Below, piece after piece: positions 52,850 to 60,017 of a stretch of 64,000 nt of DNA. The stretch comes from Phycisphaeraceae bacterium. GTDB taxonomy: Bacteria; Planctomycetota; Phycisphaerae; Phycisphaerales; UBA1924. The first letter of the stretch is position 1; each line of letters begins with the position of its first letter. A model generated the notes under the pieces. It was not told the DNA's origin and made no database searches. It worked only from the letters and a program-made list of their open reading frames with translations. The stretch covers positions 1 through 64,000 of the forward strand of contig JAHBXL010000007.1 of the NCBI GenBank assembly GCA_019636495.1. Reading direction: 5' to 3'. The translations under genes and the position numbers were made by a program.

Positions 52850-54268
52850 TCACTTCGGATTCTGATTCGCCGGCGGCTGCTGCTGCGCCGGCGCGGCGAT
52901 CTCCACGGTCTGGAAGATCATGACGGCGTCCGCTCGCGGGCCGCCGTCGAACTCATCGTCCAGATCGATCTCCGTCGAGATCACCATGTCGTTCCCGAAT
53001 CCGCTGCCGATGACCTCGATGCGCTGTCCGGTTGCCCCCTGCGGCCTGGCGGCCACGCGGGCATCGGCCAGTTGTTCGGGCGACAGCATCCGCTCCATCT
53101 CCTCGCGGAGCCGAGCATCGAGTTCGCGCCGGTCCGCACGCGCCTGCATCACCGCCGGGTCCGCAGCGCCGCCCGACATTCCCGGGCCCATCACCATCAG
53201 GCCGCCGCCGGTCGGTCGACCCTCATCCTCGGCCCGGCGCATCGCCGCGGCGAGGCGATCGCCCGCCGCCTTCGCTTCGCGCTGGTACTTCTCCTGCATC
53301 GCGCGGAGTTGCTCTCGCTGCTTCTGGGTCAACCCTTTGAGTTTCTCCGCCGCGGCGAGTTCCCGACCCGCGGTCGTCGGCCGGTAGGCGCTGCGATAGG
53401 CGCGAGCCCGGTACTCCTCGGCAAGTCGCGCCCCCAGTTCATCCGGCAGTTCCGCGCCCAGCAGGCGCACGTACTTGTCGTTGACCTCGCGCACCCGCAG
53501 GTCGATCGCGCGGTCGCGATCCATCTGCCTCTGGAACGTCTCGGGCGTGAACTGCCGGACCGCGCCCATGGTCTCTTCGTCGCTCTCGCGATTCCGCTCG
53601 CGCTCCTGCAGCGGGCGGTCGATGTCGATCTCGTACATGCCCATGATCTCATCGACTTTCGGCTTCACGTCCTCCGGCACCTCGAGGCGCGCGACAATCG
53701 GGAACAGGTCCAGCCATGCCCCGCCAATCTCGTTGCCGCGCATGCCCGCCATGCCGGTCAGGTCGCTCTCGCGCCGCCGCAGCCGCTCCAGCCGCGCCCA
53801 GTTGCCCTGCTGCTCGGACGTGAGCAACGCGCGCAGGTCGCTCAGGTACTGGCCCGTCAGCGCCTTGCTCGCCTCGCGGTGCTCCCTCATCGTCCTCTGA
53901 ATCTTCTCCTGAAACGCGGCATGGTCGCCCTCGCTCATGTCGGCCTGCGCATCTTTCATCGCGGCGTTCAATCGCCCGCCCGCCTCCGCGCTTGCGTGCT
54001 GATAGGCGATGTCCAGATCGCGCGCCACTTCGAGTTGCACCTCGTCAAGACCCAGCACGCGGGCGTAGCGCTCGATCCGCGACTCGCGCTGCGCGCGATG
54101 AATGACCGGCTGACCGGGCTCCCCCGCCACGATCACCGGCTCGGCCCGATCCCGCACCTGCACCCCCCCGCCCTGCACCCCACCGCCCTGCCCCAACGCC
54201 GCGCCGGCGGTTGCCAGCAACAAGCCCGCCGCGAATGTACCCGCCAACCGCTTGCGCTCGCTGTTCAT
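52850..54268 (-). CDS. Secreted helical protein with LTxxQ motifs
   Basis: 472 residues from the ATG at 54268 (AGGAG 7 nt upstream). Signal peptide about 1-26 (GTFAAGLLLATAGAALG). The rest is strongly helical and charged with Arg/Glu-rich coils. At least three LTxxQ-like motifs appear (LTSEQ, LTQKQ, LSPEQ), the mark of Spy/CpxP-type periplasmic proteins, but it is three times their length. Possibly a periplasmic chaperone or metal-stress protein; weak inference. The stop is 24 nt from the convergent fbp stop. Confidence 0.75.
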   Translation of the reverse strand: MNSERKRLAGTFAAGLLLATAGAALGQGGGVQGGGVQVRDRAEPVIVAGEPGQPVIHRAQRESRIERYARVLGLDEVQLEVARDLDIAYQHASAEAGGRLNAAMKDAQADMSEGDHAAFQEKIQRTMREHREASKALTGQYLSDLRALLTSEQQGNWARLERLRRRESDLTGMAGMRGNEIGGAWLDLFPIVARLEVPEDVKPKVDEIMGMYEIDIDRPLQERERNRESDEETMGAVRQFTPETFQRQMDRDRAIDLRVREVNDKYVRLLGAELPDELGARLAEEYRARAYRSAYRPTTAGRELAAAEKLKGLTQKQREQLRAMQEKYQREAKAAGDRLAAAMRRAEDEGRPTGGGLMVMGPGMSGGAADPAVMQARADRRELDARLREEMERMLSPEQLADARVAARPQGATGQRIEVIGSGFGNDMVISTEIDLDDEFDGGPRADAVMIFQTVEIAAPAQQQPPANQNPK

Positions 54269-54395
54269 TGCCCGTCTCCTGTCGCTCTTCAAGGGCACGA
54301 GGGCCCTGCCCGCCACCGCCCGGGCTTCGACACGCCTCTCCCCCTTCGCCCGGAGTCTCCCACACAGACGCTCGAAAGCCAAACCTCCGTCAAGC

Positions 54396-54412
54396 CCTGC
54401 CGCGGCAGGCAG
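54396..54412. repeat. Copy of CCTGCCGCGRCAGGCAG
   Basis: This 17-bp word matches 49281-49297 at 16 of 17 positions. Both copies are intergenic and can form a small hairpin. Confidence 0.45.
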
Positions 54413-54442
54413 CCCGCCTCGAACTCGCGGGCCCATTCACCG

Positions 54443-54448
54443 TATAAT
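54443..54448 (+). promoter_or_regulatory. -10 element for DHS-like gene
   Basis: Consensus TATAAT; it predicts a leader of about 177 nt, unusually long for this window. Confidence 0.5.
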
Positions 54449-54454
54449 GATCCG

Positions 54455-54631
54455 CTCCCCGCCACCCCCGGGGAGCCATCCAATCACACGCGGCCAGGGG
54501 GGCTTGGCCGGAAGAAATGGCCAGATGGCAAACTGCCACATGGCCAAATCACTGTCGGCATGCACACCAGCACTGCCGCCTTGAGTTTGGCCCTTTGGAA
54601 GTTGGCCATCTGGACCTTTGGAGTCTCTCCC
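54455..54631 (+). promoter_or_regulatory. Structured leader of DHS-like gene, switch-like
   Basis: TGGCCAGATGGCA (54518-54530) can pair with TGCCACATGGCCA (54534-54546) around an AAC loop, with a two-base internal mismatch. Its core CCAGATGGC (54521-54529) is also the exact complement of GCCATCTGG (54605-54613), which lies just before the GGAG ribosome-binding site and the ATG. The two pairings exclude each other. I found no match to a riboswitch class I know. The structures are read from the sequence; regulation is inferred. Confidence 0.4.
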
Positions 54632-55804
54632 ATGGCAAACGGCAACCCCCCCACTCCCTCCCCCACCAAGTGGACGAAGAAGGAACTCCTCTCCCGTCCC
54701 ATCAAGCACATCGATATCACGCGGTTTGATGGCCGCGAGATCATCGACAGTTACCGCGACATGGCGTACTCCAGCCGCACGCTGGCGCAGGCCGCGGACA
54801 TCTACTCGATGATGCTCAAGGACAGGGAGTGCGCGGTCATCGTCACCCTCGCGGGCAGCCTGATCTCCGCCGGCCTGAAGAAGGCCCTGATCACGCTCGT
54901 CGAGAACAACATGATCGATGCGATCGTCTCGACCGGCGCGAACATCGTCGACCAGGACTTCTTCGAGGGCCTGGGCTTCAAGCACTACATCGCCCCCGGC
55001 AGCCCCGAGGCCCCGCCGGTGGACGACATGACGCTCCGCAACCTCATGATCGACCGAATCTACGACACCTACATCAACGAGGATGACCTGCGCGACTGCG
55101 ACGCCGTCACGCACCAGATCTTCAACCAGTTCGCCCCCGGCGCGTACTCCTCGCGCGAGTTCATCGAGGCCATGGGCGCGTACCTGGCCAACAACCCCAA
55201 ACTCGCCAGGAACGAGTCGATCGTCAAGACCTGCTACCAGAAGCGCGTCCCCATCTTCGTCCCCGCCTTCAGCGACTGCTCGGCCGGCTTCGGCATCGTG
55301 CTGCAGCAGACCGAAGCCATCGAAGAGGGCCGCGGCCAGGTGGCGTTCGACTCCGGCAAGGACTTCCGCGAACTGACGGACATCAAACTCGCCTGCAAGG
55401 ACACCGGCCTGCTCATGCTCGGCGGAGGCGTGCCGAAGAACTTCGCGCAGGACATCGTCGTCGCGGCCGAACTCCTGAGCGAGCGCAAGGGCGGCAAGGC
55501 CCGCGGCGACATCGGCATGCACAAGTACGCGATCCAGATGACCGTCGCCGACTCGCGCGATGGCGCACTCTCCGGCTCCACCCTCCGCGAGGCCTGCTCG
55601 TGGGGCAAGGTCGATGTCGTGCACGAGCAGATGGTCTTCGGCGAACTCTCCGCCCTCTTCCCGATCCTCGCCAGCGATGCCTACCACCGCAAGGCGTGGA
55701 AGAGCCGCAAGGGCTTCAAGTTCGCCGACCTCTTCGAGAAGGGCGAAGGCCTTCCGGAGTTCATGAACACTGGTAAGGGCAAGAAGCGCGCCGCGATGCG
55801 GTGA
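54632..55804 (+). CDS. Deoxyhypusine-synthase-like enzyme (polyamine-type)
   Basis: 390 residues, the size of bacterial DHS-like proteins. NAD-binding and active-site blocks are visible: STGANIVDQDFFEGLG (100-115), PAFSDCSAGFG (211-221), LMLGGGVPKNF (261-271), SGSTLREACSWGKV with K326 at the position of the catalytic Lys329 in human DHS. Bacteria lack eIF5A, so the substrate is a small amine. Some bacterial homologs make homospermidine, and others are annotated as joining two agmatines to bis(guanidino)azanonane. With speA nearby, an agmatine substrate is plausible. An in-frame ATG at 54560 is possible, but 54632 has the better ribosome-binding site. Confidence 0.9.
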   Translation: MANGNPPTPSPTKWTKKELLSRPIKHIDITRFDGREIIDSYRDMAYSSRTLAQAADIYSMMLKDRECAVIVTLAGSLISAGLKKALITLVENNMIDAIVSTGANIVDQDFFEGLGFKHYIAPGSPEAPPVDDMTLRNLMIDRIYDTYINEDDLRDCDAVTHQIFNQFAPGAYSSREFIEAMGAYLANNPKLARNESIVKTCYQKRVPIFVPAFSDCSAGFGIVLQQTEAIEEGRGQVAFDSGKDFRELTDIKLACKDTGLLMLGGGVPKNFAQDIVVAAELLSERKGGKARGDIGMHKYAIQMTVADSRDGALSGSTLREACSWGKVDVVHEQMVFGELSALFPILASDAYHRKAWKSRKGFKFADLFEKGEGLPEFMNTGKGKKRAAMR

Positions 55805-55811
55805 TCAGCCT

Positions 55812-55838
55812 TTGGGTACCTCGCCACTCAGTGGCGAG
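55812..55838. repeat. Hairpin repeat, copy 1
   Basis: TTGGGTAC then CTCGCCAC-TCA-GTGGCGAG, an 8-bp stem. It matches copy 2 at 24 of 27 positions; two of the differences form a compensating pair (A-T here, G-C there). Confidence 0.7.
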
Positions 55839-55859
55839 TCTGATTGAAGTACAAGAGAG

Positions 55860-55888
55860 CCCCGAGCGCAAGCTCGGGGTTTCTTTTT
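55860..55888 (+). terminator. Rho-independent terminator with GCAA tetraloop
   Basis: CCCCGAGC-GCAA-GCTCGGGG followed by TTTCTTTTT. It is the clearest intrinsic terminator in the window and ends the DHS-like transcript. Confidence 0.92.
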
Positions 55889-55890
55889 CA

Positions 55891-55917
55891 TTGGGTACCT
55901 CGCCGCTCCGCGGCGAG
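55891..55917. repeat. Hairpin repeat, copy 2
   Basis: TTGGGTAC then CTCGCCGC-TCC-GCGGCGAG, the second copy of the element at 55812, on the other side of the terminator. A decayed third copy may lie at 61024-61044. Confidence 0.7.
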
Positions 55918-55956
55918 ATGCGACACGGAGTGACGCTCCACCCAAAGGCCGCGCGG

Positions 55957-55962
55957 TATAAC
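55957..55962 (+). promoter_or_regulatory. -10 element 6 nt before ATG, likely leaderless
   Basis: TATAAC ends 6 nt before the ATG at 55969; the expected transcription start is the A of the ATG. No ribosome-binding site. Confidence 0.6.
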
Positions 55963-55968
55963 ACGCCG

Positions 55969-56790
55969 ATGGCGACCAATCCCGCGCCAACCTCCACGCG
56001 CCCACGCCCCCTCCGCCGCGGCGTGCGCACCGCCGCGCTCGCGCTGGTGCTCGGCCTGCTCACCTCTCTCGCCGTCGCGGCCACCGTCGCCTTTTCCGCC
56101 GATCCGCCGAGCACCCCGCCCAACATCATGCGGAGTTTCATGGCCCACGGCCAGCCGTGGAGCATCTCCGAGTCCTCACACTTCGGTGCCCGCCGCGCGC
56201 TGTGGTCGCAGCTCACCTTTGACTCGCTCTACACGCCGCAGGATCTGAAAAAGCGCTTCCCCGATGGCCCGCCCGACGATGCCGCCCTCGTGCTCAACAC
56301 CCTGCGCGAGATGTACGACCCGCTCATCCTCTCGCGCCCAGGCGGCCGCAGCCTCCACTCACCCGCATCCTGGGGCCAGTTCGCGCCCGGCGCTGCCGCG
56401 CCACAGCCCGGCCTCCGCGGCAGCGACTACGGCTTCGGCTGGCCCTTCACCTGCCTGTGGTACCAGGTCCTCGGGAACGATCAGGGCATGACGGTGGTCG
56501 GGGCCCAACTCCGCGGCGGACTGCTCATCAGCGGCCAACCCGCAACGGTCGGCGATGCACACTGCCGCATCATCCCGCTCCGCCCCGCATGGCCGGGACT
56601 GCTCGGCAACACGTTCATCTTCGCCGCGGCGTGGTTATTGGTGCTGCTGGCTGTCCCGATGCTTGTGCGCGCGAAGAGACGCCGCCGCGGACTCTGCCCC
56701 GCCTGCGCCTACGACCTCCGCGGCACACCCGCGGGAAGCCCGTGCCCGGAGTGCGGCTCGGTGAGTGCCGTACGCTGGGATTCGGTATGA
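55969..56790 (+). CDS. Two-TM membrane protein with C-terminal zinc ribbon
   Basis: 273 residues. TM1 about 21-42, an extracytoplasmic loop of about 175 residues, TM2 about 214-233 (FIFAAAWLLVLLAVPMLV), then KRRRRGLCPACAYDLRGTP and a second pair CPECG, a cytoplasmic four-Cys zinc ribbon. This C-terminal CPxCxYDLRG...CPECG module is common in Phycisphaerae membrane proteins of unknown role. The start is fixed by the -10 six nt upstream. It is a paralog of the next gene; the DNA for the ribbon is 94% identical between them although the rest differs. Confidence 0.82.
   Translation: MATNPAPTSTRPRPLRRGVRTAALALVLGLLTSLAVAATVAFSADPPSTPPNIMRSFMAHGQPWSISESSHFGARRALWSQLTFDSLYTPQDLKKRFPDGPPDDAALVLNTLREMYDPLILSRPGGRSLHSPASWGQFAPGAAAPQPGLRGSDYGFGWPFTCLWYQVLGNDQGMTVVGAQLRGGLLISGQPATVGDAHCRIIPLRPAWPGLLGNTFIFAAAWLLVLLAVPMLVRAKRRRRGLCPACAYDLRGTPAGSPCPECGSVSAVRWDSV
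56680..56761 (+). repeat. Zinc-ribbon-coding repeat, copy 1
   Basis: 82 bp matching 57457-57538 at 77 positions, within two tandem paralogs that otherwise diverged. Confidence 0.75.
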
Positions 56791-56791
56791 T
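56786..56791 (+). promoter_or_regulatory. -10 element 5 nt before ATG, likely leaderless
   Basis: TATGAT overlaps the last codons of the upstream gene (its stop is in this hexamer) and ends 5 nt before the next ATG. Confidence 0.5.
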
Positions 56792-56796
56792 TGGCA

Positions 56797-57558
56797 ATGG
56801 TCAAGCGCGTCCGGCCACAACACATACTGCGACTGCTCGTGTGTCTGGCGATCGCCGCCGCGATGCAGATCCCCATCGCTTGGGCGTGGGCGTATCTCTT
56901 TGTACCAGTGGGGTACTTCGAGAACACTGCCTGCATCAACGCGCCCAACAGCGCGTCCGATCCGCCCGATGTCTTGCGGATCGGGAACAGTCACTATGAA
57001 GGTGTGCGGTGGATCACCGTGACGCGGTGGATTGCCGGCTCCGCTCCCGACTGGAGAACGCGAAGCAATGCAGGCGAGCCCTACGACTCCAACCCCGTCT
57101 ACCCGCTTTCCATCAACCAGGTGTTCGCAGGCATCACCGACGCCGCGGCGTGGCCTCAACTACCGCCAGGCGCTACCCCGCCTGGCAACATCACGTTTGT
57201 TCAAGTAGAGATTCAAGGAATCCCATTCGCTTGCGTCTACGGACGCATGATGGGGCCGCCCGGTAGTAACGGCATGGTGATGGAAGGTATGCACTGGTTC
57301 GCCGGTCACACCTGGCGGAACTTCTCTCGTCAGGGAGAGGACTTGATTCTGCCGTTTCACCCGATCTGGAGCGGGTACATCCTGAACACGCTGGCGTGGG
57401 GTCTTCCGCTCTTTGCACTGACCCTTGTTCCGCCAGCCATCCGCCGCACCCTCCGCCGCCGCCGCGGACTTTGCCCAGCCTGCGCCTACGACCTCCGCGC
57501 CACACCAGCGGGGAGCCCGTGCCCGGAGTGCGGCTCGGCGCTCACGGGCAGCCGCTGA
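56797..57558 (+). CDS. Two-TM membrane protein with C-terminal zinc ribbon
   Basis: 253 residues. TM1 about 13-35, a loop of about 170 residues, TM2 about 195-215 (ILNTLAWGLPLFALTLV), then RRRRGLCPACAYDLRATP and CPECG. Same plan as the upstream gene, 6 nt away; the loops share little sequence. No ribosome-binding site; the start is fixed by the -10. Its last five codons overlap the end of the convergent secreted-protein gene. Confidence 0.82.
   Translation: MVKRVRPQHILRLLVCLAIAAAMQIPIAWAWAYLFVPVGYFENTACINAPNSASDPPDVLRIGNSHYEGVRWITVTRWIAGSAPDWRTRSNAGEPYDSNPVYPLSINQVFAGITDAAAWPQLPPGATPPGNITFVQVEIQGIPFACVYGRMMGPPGSNGMVMEGMHWFAGHTWRNFSRQGEDLILPFHPIWSGYILNTLAWGLPLFALTLVPPAIRRTLRRRRGLCPACAYDLRATPAGSPCPECGSALTGSR
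57457..57538 (+). repeat. Zinc-ribbon-coding repeat, copy 2
   Basis: Second copy of the 82-bp element at 56680-56761; five differences, mostly silent or conservative. Confidence 0.75.
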
Positions 57559-58417
57559 ACCACGTCGATAGGAATGCAAAGATGTCCGAAACGCTCAGGC
57601 CGAGCGTGCCATCGACATCCGCGGGGCAGCAGGCGTTGAAGATTCGCCCGCCCTTGGCCGCAGGGAAGCAGGTGGAGTTGGCCCCCAGGAACTCGCCCGT
57701 GCACAGCGTGGAGGCCACGATGGTGCACGCGCCGCCGATGCAGCACGCGCCGACCTGCGGTTCGATCGACAGTGCCGCCGGCAACATCACATCGCCGGGG
57801 CCTTCGAAGAAGACACCGAAGAGGTAATACGAGTTGGTGTTGACCTCCCCGTAGTTGCGCGCCTGTGCCGAGATCGGCGCGGCCGTCGACATCCTGACCT
57901 CATAGGCGGTGAACGTGAAGTCGCCGACAATGGCGTACTCCGCATCCACACCCACCCTTGCGGCATCGTGCCAGAAGATTGTGTCGACGTAGTTGGCCAC
58001 CGGCGTGCTGCCGGCGCCGTTCTCGAACACCACCTGGGCGTCGTGCACGAGGTTCCCGCCCCCTCCCGGACTGACATGCTCAAGCGAAATCTGGAGGAAC
58101 TGAATGAGGTGGGGTGAGCGGTGTCGGATCCGGAACTGGTGGCCGCTGGGCGCCTGAACACGCAGGACCACCGTGTCGCCGGTACCAATCGTCGCCACAA
58201 ACGGACCGCCACCCGTGTACGTCCCGAGGGCGTCATCGCGATTGACGCCGGTTCCTTCCGAGGTCCTGTTTACGTTGGGATCAAAGGCCCGATTGGTTTC
58301 GACCGACGTGACAGTCACCGGCGGGATCTTGACAACATCGGCCCGGGCGAGTCCGGCCGCGCCAAGCGCAGCGATGCACACCCAGAGCAATCCCCCGCAC
58401 GCGTTGATCTTTGCCAT
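57542..58417 (-). CDS. Secreted protein with cysteine motif and GCP tail
   Basis: 291 residues from the ATG at 58417 (GAGGAG 7 nt upstream). Signal peptide about 1-25 (LLWVCIAALGAAGLARA). A beta-rich body follows to about 215. VGACCIGGACTIVAS... is the same cysteine motif as in the giant protein at 6942-13268 (IGACCVGDVCTV). It ends ADVDGTLGLSVSDIFAFLST then WFSGCP, one dockerin-like loop plus the GCP tail. Function unknown; exported with the other GCP-tail proteins. Convergent 17-bp overlap with the previous gene. Confidence 0.88.
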   Translation of the reverse strand: MAKINACGGLLWVCIAALGAAGLARADVVKIPPVTVTSVETNRAFDPNVNRTSEGTGVNRDDALGTYTGGGPFVATIGTGDTVVLRVQAPSGHQFRIRHRSPHLIQFLQISLEHVSPGGGGNLVHDAQVVFENGAGSTPVANYVDTIFWHDAARVGVDAEYAIVGDFTFTAYEVRMSTAAPISAQARNYGEVNTNSYYLFGVFFEGPGDVMLPAALSIEPQVGACCIGGACTIVASTLCTGEFLGANSTCFPAAKGGRIFNACCPADVDGTLGLSVSDIFAFLSTWFSGCP

Positions 58418-58513
58418 GATCGGCTCCTCGGCTTGCAGTTCAGTGTACTTGCTTTGGGGCCGCTCGCAAGGATTTCCAACCCGGAACAGACCCTGCCGCC
58501 GGTCCGTCGGATC

Positions 58514-58582
58514 GGGGGAACAAGGCGGGCGGCGGGCGGAAGGCGGGGGGCGGGGGGCGGGCGGGGGGGCAGGTGGGGGGGC
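58514..58582 (+). other. G-rich tract, G-quadruplex potential
   Basis: Six or more runs of 3-7 G within 69 bases on the plus strand, in the gap between the divergent secreted-protein and membrane-protein genes. Confidence 0.6.
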
Positions 58583-58614
58583 TGGTACAAAGCCCGGCCC
58601 CACACTGGGTCCGA

Positions 58615-58620
58615 TATGCT
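58615..58620 (+). promoter_or_regulatory. -10 element 6 nt before GTG, likely leaderless
   Basis: TATGCT ends 6 nt before GTG 58627; no ribosome-binding site. Confidence 0.5.
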
Positions 58621-58626
58621 GTTCGC

Positions 58627-59991
58627 GTGCCGCGACCTCTCGTACTCCTGATGGTCCTTGCCCTCGGCATACTGACGGCAATCGGCCTTCCCGCCGCGGC
58701 ATCGCTTCTGCCGCAGCAGACCAGACCGCGGAGTCTCTTGATCGTGGGCGGGCGCTCGGGCTGGACGGTCAACGGCTCGGTGCTCGTGTCGGAGGCTCGT
58801 GGCGCGCTCCGCACCGACCTGCTCCTGGACCCCGGCCCGTACAGCGTGAGCGAGCGCGAGAGCATGGTGCGCTCGTGGCAAGGCGAAGGGGCCGTGAGTC
58901 GTCGGCCCGCGCCGTTCTGGGTGCGCGATCTGGCCCTCCGCCGCGCAGGTCCGAGTTTCAGTGGTTGGCAGGCGCACGTCTCGGCCTTCGGCTGGCCTCT
59001 CCCCGTGTCGTACTGGATGTGGGACTGGCAGACCGAGTCGATCCGCGGCGGTGTGGTGCCCGGCTCGGCACAGGCCGGCCGAAAGCCCGATGGCGTGCCC
59101 GCCAACGCCCTGCCGTGGAGGATCTACTGGCCGGGACTGGCTCTCAACTCGGCGCTCCATTGCGCGGTGCTGCTGGGCGCGTGGGGGCTGGTGGCGTGGA
59201 CCATCCGGATGGGCCGCGTGCGCCGCGGCCAGTGCGCCGCGTGCGGATACCCGCGCACCGGATTGAACGCCGATGTGCCGTGCCCCGAGTGCGGGAACAA
59301 GCCGTTGTCCGAAGCGACTGCGCAGCGCGCCGTGCCCATCGCGCGGGTCGTCGCGCCCGCGCTGCTCATCCTTCTTCTGGCCGCGCTCGGACTCGCCAGC
59401 GCCTGGACGTCGGCCGTGCTGCTCGGGCTCCGCGGCATCGATCGCGGAACTCCGCCGACCTTCACCGCCATGATGAGCCTGCCATACGAAAACACCCTCG
59501 CCTTCCGCCCGCCGGAACGCGGCTTCGGCTGGTCCGTGCGGGAATCGGTCCGTCTGATCCCGGTCCTCGCCGATGATGGGACGATCCGATACGCGGACCC
59601 CGCGCGCTGGGACACCGGGTTGACGCTGCCCCGCGTCGACTCGCCGCCCGACAATCGCCCGACCGATATCGCCTCCGACGATTCCATCGCCGACTACCGA
59701 TTCGGTCTGCCTTTCGCCGCGCTCAGCGCAACCGTCGTGCGAGGCCCCGGCAGACCCGCGCTCGTTCGCGACGGCCTCGTGATCCGGCCCGGCACGGCCC
59801 CCTTCGAACGCGGCCCGCAACTCACGGCGGCAACCCGGACCATCGCCGCGCCGATGCGAGTGCTCCCGGGCGGCATGGCCGCGAACACCGCGATCCACGC
59901 CGCGGCGTGGTTTCTCGTGTTCCTGGCCGTCGGGCGCGTGCTCCGCTGCTTCCGGCCCCCAACTGTTGCAAACCCGGACGGCGCACGGTAG
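58627..59991 (+). CDS. Four-TM protein, fused double zinc-ribbon module
   Basis: 454 residues from GTG 58627; a longer frame upstream would run through the G-tract. TM about 5-27, loop, TM about 180-200, then RRGQCAACGYPRTGLNADVPCPECG (split: CAACGY, CPECG), TM about 245-270, a second loop of about 150 residues, TM about 425-442. It reads as two copies of the TM-loop-TM unit of the 55969/56797 genes joined through the zinc ribbon; the second lacks its own ribbon. Unknown function. The next promoter lies in its last codons. Confidence 0.78.
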   Translation: MPRPLVLLMVLALGILTAIGLPAAASLLPQQTRPRSLLIVGGRSGWTVNGSVLVSEARGALRTDLLLDPGPYSVSERESMVRSWQGEGAVSRRPAPFWVRDLALRRAGPSFSGWQAHVSAFGWPLPVSYWMWDWQTESIRGGVVPGSAQAGRKPDGVPANALPWRIYWPGLALNSALHCAVLLGAWGLVAWTIRMGRVRRGQCAACGYPRTGLNADVPCPECGNKPLSEATAQRAVPIARVVAPALLILLLAALGLASAWTSAVLLGLRGIDRGTPPTFTAMMSLPYENTLAFRPPERGFGWSVRESVRLIPVLADDGTIRYADPARWDTGLTLPRVDSPPDNRPTDIASDDSIADYRFGLPFAALSATVVRGPGRPALVRDGLVIRPGTAPFERGPQLTAATRTIAAPMRVLPGGMAANTAIHAAAWFLVFLAVGRVLRCFRPPTVANPDGAR

Positions 59992-59994
59992 TCT
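59966..59994 (+). promoter_or_regulatory. Promoter of DUF2314 gene
   Basis: TTGCAA (59966-59971), 17-nt spacer, TAGTCT (59989-59994); transcription start near 60001, giving a 17-nt leader. Confidence 0.5.
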
Positions 59995-60017
59995 GGGCCA
60001 TCTCATGTCGGATCGAC

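Noticed and set aside
54517..54729. Leader peptide frame upstream of the DHS-like gene
   Set aside because: No ribosome-binding site and it runs out of frame deep into the real gene; the leader's pairing potential is the more likely signal.
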